Of a stretch of DNA of 64,000 nucleotides, positions 46,091-54,849 are shown piece after piece. Numbering within the stretch: the first letter of the stretch is position 1; each line of letters opens with the position of its first letter. This stretch comes from Cyanobacteria bacterium RI_101 (GTDB lineage Bacteria > Cyanobacteriota > Cyanobacteriia > Cyanobacteriales > Microcystaceae), in contig WGLZ01000090.1 in NCBI GenBank assembly GCA_016471375.1, forward strand, positions 1 to 64,000. The letters are read 5' to 3'. Under the pieces are notes generated by a model, which was not told the DNA's origin, made no database searches, and saw nothing but the letters and a program-made list of their open reading frames with translations. The position numbers and the translations under genes were made by a program.

Positions 46091-47207
46091 GAACCCGGCA
46101 AAAATCCTCGACGATCTGGACAATTTGGGCGCTGGCGGTTCCGTCCCCAAAGGGATTAATCGCGTTGGCCATGGCGTCGTAGGCTAGGGGATTCTGAAGT
46201 AGTTCTCGGGCCGCCGAGACCACGGTTTCCGGGTTGGTGCCCACCAATTTCGCCGTCCCCGCCATCGCCGCCTCCGGCCGCTCCGTGGTTTCCCGCAGAA
46301 CTAAAACCGGTTTCCCCAAACTCGGCGCTTCTTCCTGAAGACCGCCGGAGTCCGTGAGCAAGAGGTAACAACGTTGAACGGCGCCGACCAGTTGGGCGTA
46401 GTCTAGGGGTTCTGTTAAAAAAACCTGGGGATGATCCCCCAACCGGGTCTGGATCGGCTCCCGCACCGTCGGGTTGCGGTGAAGGGGCAGTAAGAGCGCC
46501 GTCTCAGGAAACTCCGCCAGAATTCGTTCAAAACTGGTAATAATATCCGCTAACGGCGCTCCCCAGTTTTCCCGACGGTGCACCGTGGCCAAGAGGACTT
46601 TTTTCGCTTCCCAATCCAAACCGGGAACAGGACAGGGGGGCTTTTGCCCCGCCACCGTTAGGAGGGCGTCAATGACGGTGTTGCCCGTGAGGAAACACTG
46701 CCCCGTCACCCCGGAGCGGGCCAAATTTTCCAGCGCCAAAGGGGTGGGCGCAAAATGCAGTTGGGCCAGTTGGGAAATCAAGCGCCGGTTGGCTTCCTCC
46801 GGGAAGGGGTTTAAAAGGTTATCCGTTCTCAGACCCGCCTCCACGTGACCCACCGGGATCTGTTGGTAAAAGGCCGCCAGCGCCGCCGCGAAGGCCGTGG
46901 TGGTGTCGCCCTGGACAATGACCAGTTTCGGCGCCAGTTTGGCGAAGAGTTCCTCTAACCCCCCTAAACTGCGGGCGGTGATCTCCGTTAGGGTCTGGCG
47001 GGAGCGCATAATTTCCAGATCCGCGTCCGCTGTTAAACCAAAGAGATCCATTACCTGGGCCACCATCTCCCGATGTTGACCCGTTAAGACCACCTGGGTT
47101 AAAAACGTCTCCGGTCGGCGCTGGAAGGCTTGGATCACCGGCGCCAGCTTAATGGCCTCCGGTCGAGTTCCCAAAACGATAGCGACGGGGAAAGGCGCGA
47201 CCGCCAT
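46083..47207 (-). CDS. wecB: UDP-N-acetylglucosamine 2-epimerase (non-hydrolysing)
   Basis: A 374-residue enzyme converting UDP-GlcNAc to UDP-ManNAc for surface polysaccharides. Hallmarks: VLGTRPEAIKLAPVI, VQGDTTTAFAAALAAF, GHVEAGLRTDN, PEEANRRLIS, ATVHRRENWG and LLTDSGGLQEEAPSLGKPVLVLRETTERPEA. It lies 2 bp after the YlqD gene and overlaps phoH, forming a three-gene operon. Confidence 0.94.
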   Translation of the reverse strand: MAVAPFPVAIVLGTRPEAIKLAPVIQAFQRRPETFLTQVVLTGQHREMVAQVMDLFGLTADADLEIMRSRQTLTEITARSLGGLEELFAKLAPKLVIVQGDTTTAFAAALAAFYQQIPVGHVEAGLRTDNLLNPFPEEANRRLISQLAQLHFAPTPLALENLARSGVTGQCFLTGNTVIDALLTVAGQKPPCPVPGLDWEAKKVLLATVHRRENWGAPLADIITSFERILAEFPETALLLPLHRNPTVREPIQTRLGDHPQVFLTEPLDYAQLVGAVQRCYLLLTDSGGLQEEAPSLGKPVLVLRETTERPEAAMAGTAKLVGTNPETVVSAARELLQNPLAYDAMANAINPFGDGTASAQIVQIVEDFCRVHG

Positions 47208-47209
47208 AC

Positions 47210-47659
47210 CTAGACATCCCCCCGGATATCCACCACCACGCCGTCCCGCATGACGATTTCCACATTCAGTTTTTGGATCAGGTTATCGCCTTTTTCCAGC
47301 CGGAAGAAGCTCTCCATCTGTCCCTGCACCACTTCCTGCTCCAGATCCAGCAGTTGCACCTGTTGCATTTGTTGGAGCGCCTGATTTTTTTGCTCCAAAA
47401 TCTCGCTTTTTTGCTGATTGACCTGTATTTGAATATTTTCGATTTGCTGACTGACGCTGGGAGGCAGGGGCACAAGGCTTTGTTTCTGGATCTCCATGAT
47501 GGCTCGTTGCCCCTGGAGGTCTAACTGCTGAACCTGAGCGTCCATTTGGTTAATCTGGGCCTGAAGTTGCTGTTGCATTTCCTCTTTCCAGCGGGCGGTG
47601 ACAATCACCTTGAGGGCCACGGGGCGCTTGAGCAGGAGGTTGGTTTGAGCGTCGTCCAT
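47210..47659 (-). CDS. YlqD-family protein
   Basis: About 149 residues from ATG 47659 (MDDAQTNLLLKRPVALKVIVTARWKEEMQQQLQ). Most of it is a Gln- and Glu-rich coiled coil, followed by a small beta domain (KGDNLIQKLNVEIVMRDGVVVDIRGD). This matches the YlqD family, of unknown function. The longer track start at 47806 adds a basic, non-conserved stretch overlapping the upstream terminator. First gene of the ylqD-wecB-phoH operon. Confidence 0.82.
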   Translation of the reverse strand: MDDAQTNLLLKRPVALKVIVTARWKEEMQQQLQAQINQMDAQVQQLDLQGQRAIMEIQKQSLVPLPPSVSQQIENIQIQVNQQKSEILEQKNQALQQMQQVQLLDLEQEVVQGQMESFFRLEKGDNLIQKLNVEIVMRDGVVVDIRGDV

Positions 47660-47786
47660 ATTAAGGTTAAACGTAATCGAGGTTAAGCGTTGAGGCGTTA
47701 TCCCAACAAGGCGGGTTAACCCAATTAGTTTATCGGACTTTGCTCCCCGGCGCCGTCTTTTTAAAGAGGGACTAGCGACGGTCGGC

Positions 47787-47820
47787 AAACAGGGAGCTGG
47801 CGCCAAAAAGCTCCCTGTTT
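47787..47820 (-). terminator. Terminator downstream of petE
   Basis: A perfect 12-bp stem AAACAGGGAGCT/AGCTCCCTGTTT with a 10-nt loop. T-rich sequence flanks both sides (TTTTCT on plus, TTTGCC on minus), so it may act in both directions. It lies 90 bp after the petE stop. Confidence 0.65.
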
Positions 47821-47911
47821 TCTCCCTGAGAGGGACAAACTGAAGGGAGCTGGGGTCTGAATTTTTCCCAGAATAGTCAAGGATTATTTCAATTCAGATC
47901 AAGGACGCTAA

Positions 47912-48271
47912 CTATTGAACGACGACTTTGCCCACCATACCGGCGCCGCGATGGGGTTCGCAGTAGTAGCTATATTCGCCGGGTTCGGTGAAGGTGGATT
48001 CAAAGGATTCGCCGGGGGAAAAGAGTAGGGCTTTGTGGGAAAGGGCGTCGCTACCTTCCACCACCACGTTATGGGGAGAGAGTTTGTTGTTGACCCACTG
48101 GACGGTGTCCCCCGCTTTGATGGTGACGGTGGCGGGATCGAATTGCAGGGCGCCGGCGTCGGAACCCATTTTAATTTTCACCGTTTCGGCGGCGGCGGGG
48201 TTAACGGAGAGGAAAAAGCTGGAAACGACGAGGCAGAGGCCCGCCAGCAGAAGTCCAAGTTGTTTAGCCAT
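47912..48271 (-). CDS. petE: Plastocyanin
   Basis: A 119-residue precursor with a Sec signal ([14 protein letters not shown]...NPAAA) and a mature blue-copper domain carrying electrons from cytochrome b6f to photosystem I in the thylakoid lumen. Copper ligands are His in KLSPHNVVV and the Cys/His/Met set in [19 protein letters not shown]. It is followed by a strong terminator and appears monocistronic. Confidence 0.97.
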   Translation of the reverse strand: MAKQLGLLLAGLCLVVSSFFLSVNPAAAETVKIKMGSDAGALQFDPATVTIKAGDTVQWVNNKLSPHNVVVEGSDALSHKALLFSPGESFESTFTEPGEYSYYCEPHRGAGMVGKVVVQ

Positions 48272-48397
48272 AGTGTTAGACCTGAAAAGCGATTAGGGGG
48301 CGACTAAGAGGGATTTTCCCGCCCTGGAACCTGGCCCTAGGGATCTAGGGACAATGCTGATCTTACACTAAAGTTTGACGGATTGTCGTAGTTTCTT

Positions 48398-49438
48398 TTA
48401 GCCTTCCTGTTCGTCGCTGAGGGTCTCGCTGGCCAAATTCGCCTGAATAAACTGCTCCAGTTGCTGAAACGTCAAACCGTAGGCGGGCATGGGTTCTTCG
48501 TAGCCCTTTAAGTCCAGATGATAAAGCTGGAAATATTTTTCCAGATCCCGAGCCAAGGGCAGATAGCTGTAGGTTTTCTCCCCGAGCGCCAAATCAAAGC
48601 CCGCTTGTTTGGTCGCGGATTCCAGCCGAAAGGCGGCGTTCACGGTATCGCCGATGGCGGTATAGTCCGGGTGGTCGCCGCTCCCGGTGTTGCCCACCAT
48701 AGCGTAGCCAGTGTTTAACCCTACCCCAATCCGCAGGGGAAAGGGCAACGGGTAGTAGTCCGACATGATTTGGGTCATGCGGTTGAGACCGTTAATCGCT
48801 TCAAAAATACGGAGCATTTCTTCGGGAGTGGCGCTGTTCTCGCCGTGAAACCAAAGCGCCATCACGGCGTCGCCAATATATTTATCCACCCAACTGCCCG
48901 CTTCCCGCAGGATTTGCCCCGCTTCTCGGAACCAGTTGCCAATCAGCGCCGAGAGGTCTTCTTCCTTAACCTGCCGGGCTAAACCTGTGAAATTACGCAT
49001 ATCCGCCACCATCACCGTCATCAGGCGGCGCTCGTGAATAACGCTGGTTTGGGTGTCTCGCTCCCGTTTCCGGGGCGGCGCTTCCGTTCCCGCTTCCCTA
49101 GGGCGATAATAGCCCGCCTGGGTTTTGCCGAAGGTAATCTCATCCTCGTGGCGCAGAGTCACCGGCACGCTCACCCGGCGCCCGTTGACAAACGTCCCGT
49201 TCCGACTGCCCAAATCGATCAGTAAAAACTCCCCGGTGTCCGTCCCCTGTAAAATAGCGTGGTTGCGGGAAATACAGTGATCGGTGATCACGATGTCGTT
49301 TTCCTGATTGCGCCCCACCGTCCAGTAGGACTTGGCGTCCAACGAAAACTGGCGGGGTTCTCCGACGACGCTCAGGACAAGATAGGTCTGGGGTTGGGGA
49401 GTTTCCACAGCTGAGGGGTTAGGACAAAATTGCCGCAA
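48398..49438 (-). CDS. FHA-domain class III adenylate/guanylate cyclase
   Basis: A 346-residue protein. Residues ~20-105 are an FHA phosphopeptide-binding domain (WTVGRNQENDIVI, CISRNHAIL, DLGSRNGTFVNGR). Residues ~140-325 are a class III cyclase with both metal Asp residues (VMVADMRNF, KYIGDAVMALWF) and YTAIGDTVNAAFRLE. It probably makes cAMP in response to protein phosphorylation. Its N-terminus overlaps the end of the DUF3120 gene by 20 bp. Confidence 0.9.
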   Translation of the reverse strand: MRQFCPNPSAVETPQPQTYLVLSVVGEPRQFSLDAKSYWTVGRNQENDIVITDHCISRNHAILQGTDTGEFLLIDLGSRNGTFVNGRRVSVPVTLRHEDEITFGKTQAGYYRPREAGTEAPPRKRERDTQTSVIHERRLMTVMVADMRNFTGLARQVKEEDLSALIGNWFREAGQILREAGSWVDKYIGDAVMALWFHGENSATPEEMLRIFEAINGLNRMTQIMSDYYPLPFPLRIGVGLNTGYAMVGNTGSGDHPDYTAIGDTVNAAFRLESATKQAGFDLALGEKTYSYLPLARDLEKYFQLYHLDLKGYEEPMPAYGLTFQQLEQFIQANLASETLSDEQEG

Positions 49439-50141
49439 GCCAAAATAAACAATCCACTACAATTGTACTTAAAACAGCGCCGCCAAAGGCCTGCCAAGGA
49501 TGGGCGGGCCGGCGCAGGGCCCAGACGCCTAATCCCCATAGTAATAGCGCGAGGAGCATCGCCCAACCGATTCCCCAGGGGGTTTGCATCTGTCCTAGGG
49601 CCTGATGAAATACGGAGCCGGCCAAAGCCGGCTCGATGACCATTAACCGGCGCCAAGACTCCATGAGACCGGTTAAGTAAAAATAGCCGTCCGTCACGGC
49701 GGTTCCCAAAAGAGAGCCTAGGTAAAAATAATGTCCAATCAACCCCCGGCGCCGACTGATCCCCCACAGCGCCGCCGGCAGACCCACGGATTCTAGGGGC
49801 AAATGGTAAAACGGCTCCCAACGAAACCAGCCCCAATAGACCGATCCCGCCAACCAACACCAGCTAAAGCCCAGCAGTAGATCGCCCCAGATGGCTTGGG
49901 CGGGGCGTCGTCTCAAGGTTAAAGCCAAAGCGACCCAAAGAGGGGTCAGCGCCAAACTCAGCCAAGGCCAGGCCCGCACTAGCGGAGCCTGAACAAACAC
50001 CGGCGCCGACACTAAAAACACCGCCAGCGCCGCCAGCCCCCAGCGCTCCTTCTGCTGGCGAGTCAGGGTTAAGACGTTGAAGAGATTAGGGGGTGGAAGA
50101 TGGCGGGCCGGGGTCAGAAAAGCGGAAAGAAGGGGGATCAC
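49419..50141 (-). CDS. DUF3120 membrane protein
   Basis: A 240-residue cyanobacterium/plastid-lineage membrane protein with about seven hydrophobic segments. GDLLLGFSWCWLAGSVYWGWFRWEPFYHLPLE and IGHYFYLGSLLGTAVTDGYFYLTGL are typical of DUF3120. The function is unknown. It overlaps the cyclase gene and probably shares its transcript. Confidence 0.88.
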   Translation of the reverse strand: MIPLLSAFLTPARHLPPPNLFNVLTLTRQQKERWGLAALAVFLVSAPVFVQAPLVRAWPWLSLALTPLWVALALTLRRRPAQAIWGDLLLGFSWCWLAGSVYWGWFRWEPFYHLPLESVGLPAALWGISRRRGLIGHYFYLGSLLGTAVTDGYFYLTGLMESWRRLMVIEPALAGSVFHQALGQMQTPWGIGWAMLLALLLWGLGVWALRRPAHPWQAFGGAVLSTIVVDCLFWLAAILS

Positions 50142-50572
50142 AGGAGGAACGGGGCAAAAATTAATTTAAAAAAAGATCTTAAATACTTTAAGATTTGTTG
50201 CGTAACGTAAAGTTATTTGACAATTCTAAAGGATCTGAGGCGTTCCGGGAAAGTCGGGCTCTGGCTACCCTTTGCGCCCTGAGCGTAGCCGAAGGGCAGT
50301 CCTTGATTCCGGCGTTAACCCCCCGTCAGGCTACGCCTGCCACCCCGACCAGGGAACTACCTTATATACATAAGTGTCAGAATCCCCCCTAACCCCCCTT
50401 TCCAAGGGGGGAACGGGCCTTCAAAGTCCCGCTTGCAAAGGGGGATAGAGCATAAAACTGAGTCTTTAACCGAGATCTGTGCGCACCGTAGGATCAGGGG
50501 GGGGGAATTAAACCAGACTCAATTGCTGGCACAAAAGGTCTGGTAACTGATAACTGATATCTGATATCTGTA
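50142..50572. repeat. Repeat-rich intergenic region, including a 129-bp element
   Basis: 50360-50488 aligns without a length difference to 58054-58182 (CCTAACCCCCC tract, TCAAAGTCCC, GCAAAGGGGGAT, GAGTCTTTA-type segment, GAGATCTGTG end). Also present: CGCCCTGAGCGTAGCCGAAG near 50275 and STRR heptamers (50538-50575) after phoU. No gene is seen. Confidence 0.75.
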
Positions 50573-51250
50573 TTAACCTCGTTTGCCGGTGACAATGTAG
50601 GAGACCCGCTGGGCGATATTAGTGGCGTGGTCCGCCATTCTTTCCAGGTAACGCAGAACCAAGACCAGCAGGACAATAGGTTCCACCACCCCCTTAACGT
50701 CCCGTTGCTGGGCGAGATCATGGTAAATACGCTCGTAAGCTTCGTCCACCGTATCGTCGAGGCGCTTGACGGTTTCCCCCGCGTGGCGGTCTAACTCCAC
50801 CAGCGCCTCTAGGCTCGTGGCCAACATATGCTGAGCGTGGCGGGACATAGCGGCGATTTCCGGCATACAATCCCGAGGCGGGTAGGGCGTTAGTTTTAGA
50901 GCGACTTCTCCTAAATCCTTGGCGTAGTCGCCGATGCGCTCCAGATCTCGCACCAACTGCATAAAGGCGCTGAGCAACCGCAAATCTTGGGCCACCGGCG
51001 CCTGAAGGGTTAAAAAGGTCGAGCATTCCTGCTCAATCTGTCGATAAAACTGATCAATTTGTTTATCCAGAAGGAGGATTTTGGGGGCGCAATCCAGTTG
51101 ATTTTCAAAAAGCGCCTGATGGCTGAGACGAAAGGACTCTTCCACGAGGGTGCCCATCCGCAAGACATCCTGCTCCAGGCGCTTGAGGGAGCGCTCGAAG
51201 TAACTGCGCTCGGGATGTTGAATCTGCTGGGATAAACTCACGGCGGACAA
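50573..51250 (-). CDS. phoU: PhoU phosphate-signalling protein
   Basis: A 225-residue double three-helix-bundle regulator that restrains phosphate uptake and signalling. Helix motifs: FERSLKRLEQDVLRMGTLVEES, ERIGDYAKDLGE and RYLERMADHATNIAQRV, the paired metal-binding E/DxxxD-type repeats of PhoU. It diverges from thrC; a candidate Pho box lies between. STRR heptamers begin right after the stop. Confidence 0.93.
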   Translation of the reverse strand: MSAVSLSQQIQHPERSYFERSLKRLEQDVLRMGTLVEESFRLSHQALFENQLDCAPKILLLDKQIDQFYRQIEQECSTFLTLQAPVAQDLRLLSAFMQLVRDLERIGDYAKDLGEVALKLTPYPPRDCMPEIAAMSRHAQHMLATSLEALVELDRHAGETVKRLDDTVDEAYERIYHDLAQQRDVKGVVEPIVLLVLVLRYLERMADHATNIAQRVSYIVTGKRG

Positions 51251-51314
51251 GACGGCGCTGTGGACTCAATGTTATTATAGTCAACCGCTTTCCCCGCTTT
51301 TGACAACACCGATT

Positions 51315-51344
51315 CATTAACCCAGGTTTAACCGCTTCCTTACC
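51315..51344 (+). promoter_or_regulatory. Candidate cyanobacterial Pho box
   Basis: Three 8-mers with 3-bp spacers, CATTAACC-CAG-GTTTAACC-GCT-TCCTTACC, an 11-bp period as in SphR/PhoB-type boxes of cyanobacteria. It lies 65 bp upstream of phoU and 84 bp upstream of thrC. The orientation favours the plus strand, so which gene it serves is uncertain. Confidence 0.45.
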
Positions 51345-51427
51345 GAACGCCTGGGGACGGCGCCAACTATCGGTAAAATAAGGATCTGAACCCTTGTCGC
51401 CCCAAGGAATCTGTATTTTTTTAACCT

Positions 51428-52525
51428 ATGACCCCTTCTCCTCTCCTTTGTCCTCAGTCCGTCGCCTGCCCCTGGCGGGGGTTGATCGAAACCTATCGCC
51501 CCTACTTGCCGGTGACGGAGGAGACCCCGGTGGTGACGCTACTGGAGGGGAACACGCCCCTAATTCCGGCGCCGGCGCTGGCCAAGGAAATCGGTAGAAG
51601 CGTTCAAGTTTATTTAAAATATGACGGGCTGAATCCCACCGGCAGTTTCAAAGACCGGGGCATGACCCTGGCGCTGTCTAAAGCCAAAGAGGCCGGCGCC
51701 GAAGCGGTGATCTGCGCCAGCACGGGGAACACCTCCGCGGCGGCCGCGGCCTACGCTCGCCGGGCGGGACTGCGGGCCTTTGTGATTATTCCCGACGGCT
51801 ATGTGGCGCTGGGGAAATTGGGGCAGGCGCTCATCTACGGCGCCGAAGTCATCGCCATTGAGGGCAATTTTGACGACGCCTTAACGGCGGTGCGCCAACT
51901 CTCGGCGGAGTATCCCGTCACTTTGGTCAATTCCGTTAACCCCTACCGTTTAGAGGGGCAAAAAACCGCCGCCTTTGAGATTGTGGACGTGCTCCGGGAA
52001 GCGCCGGACTGGCTTTGTATTCCCGTGGGCAACGCCGGCAACATCAGCGCCTATTGGCGGGGCTTTTGTCAGTATAAGGAAGCGGGCAAGAGCCAAAAAC
52101 TCCCCCGGATGATGGGCTTTCAAGCCGCCGGCGCCGCGCCGTTTTTAGCGGGGCAACCGGTGCCCAACCCGGAAACTATCGCCACGGCCATCCGTATTGG
52201 CAACCCGGCTAACTGGGATAAGGCCTGGGCGGCGTCGAAGGATAGCAATGGGGAATTCCGCGCCGTCACCGACGCCGAAATTCTGGCGGCTTACCGTTTC
52301 TTAGCCTCCCAGGAGGGCGTGTTCTGCGAACCCGCCAGCGCCGCCTCTGTGGCGGGGTTATTAAAAGTGAAAGATCAGGTGCCTGAAGGATCTCAAGTGG
52401 TCTGCGTCCTCACGGGGAACGGTTTGAAAGATCCCGACTGCGCGGTAAACAATAGCGGCAACCAATTAAAAGCCGGAGTCAAGCCAGAGTTGGGCGCCAT
52501 CGCCCAGGTGATGGGTTTTGTCTAG
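51428..52525 (+). CDS. thrC: Threonine synthase
   Basis: A 365-residue PLP enzyme converting O-phosphohomoserine to threonine. PLP-binding Lys is in [18 protein letters not shown], with [15 protein letters not shown] and the phosphate-cup [14 protein letters not shown]. The C-terminal [14 protein letters not shown] is typical. trpC follows on the same strand after a repeat insertion. Confidence 0.95.
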   Translation: MTPSPLLCPQSVACPWRGLIETYRPYLPVTEETPVVTLLEGNTPLIPAPALAKEIGRSVQVYLKYDGLNPTGSFKDRGMTLALSKAKEAGAEAVICASTGNTSAAAAAYARRAGLRAFVIIPDGYVALGKLGQALIYGAEVIAIEGNFDDALTAVRQLSAEYPVTLVNSVNPYRLEGQKTAAFEIVDVLREAPDWLCIPVGNAGNISAYWRGFCQYKEAGKSQKLPRMMGFQAAGAAPFLAGQPVPNPETIATAIRIGNPANWDKAWAASKDSNGEFRAVTDAEILAAYRFLASQEGVFCEPASAASVAGLLKVKDQVPEGSQVVCVLTGNGLKDPDCAVNNSGNQLKAGVKPELGAIAQVMGFV

Positions 52526-52531
52526 GTTTGA

Positions 52532-52595
52532 TCCCCCCTAACCCCCCTTGGAAAGGGGGGAAAACTTCTCAAAGTTCCCCTTACAAAGGGGGATT
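52532..52595. repeat. Partial copy of the CCCCCCTAACCCCCCTTGG repeat
   Basis: It matches the left half of the 129-bp elements at 50360 and 58054 through AAAGTTCCCCTTACAAAGGGGGAT. It lies between thrC and the chosen trpC start. Confidence 0.75.
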
Positions 52596-52650
52596 GACAG
52601 ATCCGTCAGCGGAGTATGACAAAATAGGGTTTTCCCCAGATCCCTCTCCG

Positions 52651-53541
52651 ATGGAAATTCGTCGCCGTCCCCCCAATCCCCCCGTTAAGGTCGAGTCTCT
52701 GCGCTACCAGACGCCCCACCCGGAGGCCCGGCCCCGCCATATTCTCGAAGAAATTGTCTGGCATAAAGAAACGGAGGTGGAACAGCGCCGGGAGGTTCTG
52801 CCGTTATTGGAGTTGCAAAAAAAAGTCCGGGATCTGCCGCCTCCTCGGGATTTCCTCGCCGCGCTCAGGGAGAGTCCCCAACAACCGGCGCTGATCGCGG
52901 AGGTGAAAAAGGCGTCCCCCAGCAAGGGCGTGATTCGGGCCGATTTCGACCCCGTCGCCATCGCTCAGGCCTACGAACAGGGCGGCGCCGCTTGTATTTC
53001 GGTGCTCACGGACGAAAAGTTTTTTCAGGGGAGTTTCGAGAATTTGGCGCTGGTTCGTCAGGCGACCTCGGTTCCCCTCCTCTGTAAGGATTTTATTATT
53101 TACCCCTACCAACTCTATCTGGCCCGGGGTCAGGGCGCCGACGCGGCGCTGTTAATCGCGGCCATTTTAAGCGATCAGGATTTGCGCTATTTTCTGAAAA
53201 TTAGCCGCGCCCTCGGCCTGACGGCGCTGATTGAAGTCCATACCCTAGAAGAATTAGACCGGGTCTTAGCGCTGGAGGGGGTAGAACTGGTGGGCATTAA
53301 TAACCGGAATCTGGAAACCTTTGAGGTGAATTTAGAGACCACAACCTCCCTATTAGCCCAACGCGGCGCCGCTCTAGGAGAGCGCCGGATTACGGTGGTG
53401 AGCGAGTCGGGCATTCATACCCCCGCCGATGTGGCGACGGTCGCGGAAGCTGGAGCTAAGGCGATCCTGGTGGGGGAATCCCTAGTGAAACAGTCCGATC
53501 TCTCCGGCGCTGTGGCTCAACTCATTTCAGATATCAGATGA
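52651..53541 (+). CDS. trpC: Indole-3-glycerol-phosphate synthase
   Basis: A 296-residue tryptophan-pathway enzyme of TIM-barrel fold: [16 protein letters not shown] (catalytic Lys), [35 protein letters not shown] and [12 protein letters not shown] (catalytic residues). ATG 52651 begins [20 protein letters not shown], the cyanobacterial start; the longer track start reads through the repeat. Its last codons ATTTCAGATATCAGATGA (ISDIR, stop) are STRR sequence. Confidence 0.94.
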   Translation: MEIRRRPPNPPVKVESLRYQTPHPEARPRHILEEIVWHKETEVEQRREVLPLLELQKKVRDLPPPRDFLAALRESPQQPALIAEVKKASPSKGVIRADFDPVAIAQAYEQGGAACISVLTDEKFFQGSFENLALVRQATSVPLLCKDFIIYPYQLYLARGQGADAALLIAAILSDQDLRYFLKISRALGLTALIEVHTLEELDRVLALEGVELVGINNRNLETFEVNLETTTSLLAQRGAALGERRITVVSESGIHTPADVATVAEAGAKAILVGESLVKQSDLSGAVAQLISDIR

Positions 53542-53740
53542 CAGTTATCAGTTATCAGGTAATCGTTATAGTCTCATTCAGGCGACTGAGATACGGGCTT
53601 CACTTCGGCAGGCTCAGTGCGAAGCGGCTACGCTCATCCCTCGCGCCCTGAGCATAGTGTCCCGTGAGCCGTATCGAAAGGCTGAAAAACAACTCTGGAT
53701 TACTTTTCGCGCCCTGAGCGTAGCCGAAGGGCAACCCTAC
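53526..53740. repeat. STRR block and two dispersed repeats after trpC
   Basis: TCAGATATCAGATGACAGTTATCAGTTATCAG includes the trpC stop. Then CTTCGGCAGGCTCAGTGCG and two CGCCCTGAGC(G/A)TAG-type blocks follow (near 53642 and 53710). No gene is seen to 53765. Confidence 0.75.
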
Positions 53741-53765
53741 ATATTGTTTTTACCCAAATGCCACT

Positions 53766-54644
53766 ATGACCGAGTTACAACGGCCCAACCGACAGGAGTT
53801 GATTCAACAACTCCAACACACGGCCCAGCAGTTGGAGCGCCTAGCGGCGACCCTCCAGGACGCTGAAAGCGAAGACCCCAGTCCGGCGCTGAGTCAGTGG
53901 GCCGCCCAGGCGGAGTTACTGTGTCAGGCTTACCCCGATCCCCTAGAAACCCTGGAGATGACGGCGGAGGATAGACAAGGGCTTGACCGGCTCTTGCCGC
54001 CCTACCCGGCTTTGCAAAATCTCTGGCAAGGGGCGCTTAAGCTTCTGCGCCGTCTGTTACCTTCCGGGGTTAACGCCAAACTCAGCGATTGGGGGTTAAC
54101 GGCGCTGGTTTCAGGGGTCATCATCCTGTCTTTACTGGCTGGGGTCATTTGGGTTTCCAATACTCCCAGCGCCGAGCTAATGGCCGAAGCGCCGGAAACG
54201 GCGACGGAAGCTCCCGCGATTCCCGTTGTTCCGGTTGTCCCGGAAGAAAGTTCTCCTGTTCCGTCCATTTTGGAAGCGCCGCGGGAACCGCAACGGGTGG
54301 AACTGGCGCCGCCCCCGGAGACTCCCCTAACGCCGGAGCAGAGTTTGCTGGCCTTTGTCCAACAGGAGGTGACGGATCTTACCCAGGCTTACCCCCCGGA
54401 TTTGATTGTGCGAGTCGAGCCGGATTTAGACCGGCGCCGATTAACCTTAATCCTCAAGGACGATTGGCTCAATTTGCCCACCGCTAAACAAACGGCGCTG
54501 GCCAACGCGCTTTGGCAAAGGGCCCAGCGCTTGACTTTTACCCAACTGACATTGGAAACCCCCCAGGGGAAACTTTTGGCCCGGAATCCGGTGGTGGGGG
54601 AGGAGATGATCCTTTGGGCCGCACCCCCAATGACCCTAGAATAG
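53766..54644 (+). CDS. Conserved membrane-anchored hypothetical protein
   Basis: A 292-residue protein: an N-terminal helical cytoplasmic part (~1-110), one transmembrane helix (LTALVSGVIILSLLAGVIWV, ~117-137), a Pro/Glu-rich linker (~140-200), and a C-terminal domain (~200-290, QSLLAFVQQEVTDLTQAYPPDLIVRVEPD, PTAKQTALANALWQRAQ). The C-terminal domain is probably exposed outside the cytoplasm. I recognise the architecture as one found in cyanobacteria but can name no function. Confidence 0.65.
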   Translation: MTELQRPNRQELIQQLQHTAQQLERLAATLQDAESEDPSPALSQWAAQAELLCQAYPDPLETLEMTAEDRQGLDRLLPPYPALQNLWQGALKLLRRLLPSGVNAKLSDWGLTALVSGVIILSLLAGVIWVSNTPSAELMAEAPETATEAPAIPVVPVVPEESSPVPSILEAPREPQRVELAPPPETPLTPEQSLLAFVQQEVTDLTQAYPPDLIVRVEPDLDRRRLTLILKDDWLNLPTAKQTALANALWQRAQRLTFTQLTLETPQGKLLARNPVVGEEMILWAAPPMTLE

Positions 54645-54849
54645 TTTCGAGTTCTAGAAGACGATAAACAAAAACGCCGAGCGCCTGTTTACCCTCTACG
54701 ATTGCGCCTGTAGGGGCGGCAACCTTTTGTTGGGGGGAGACCGTATTCAGTCCCAGACGAAGCCCCTAACCCAGACCTGTGGGCAGGACTGGAACGACGC
54801 CCTTTACGCCTTAGCTAAGATTGCCAGTCCCGATCTTCGGGTAAACCCC

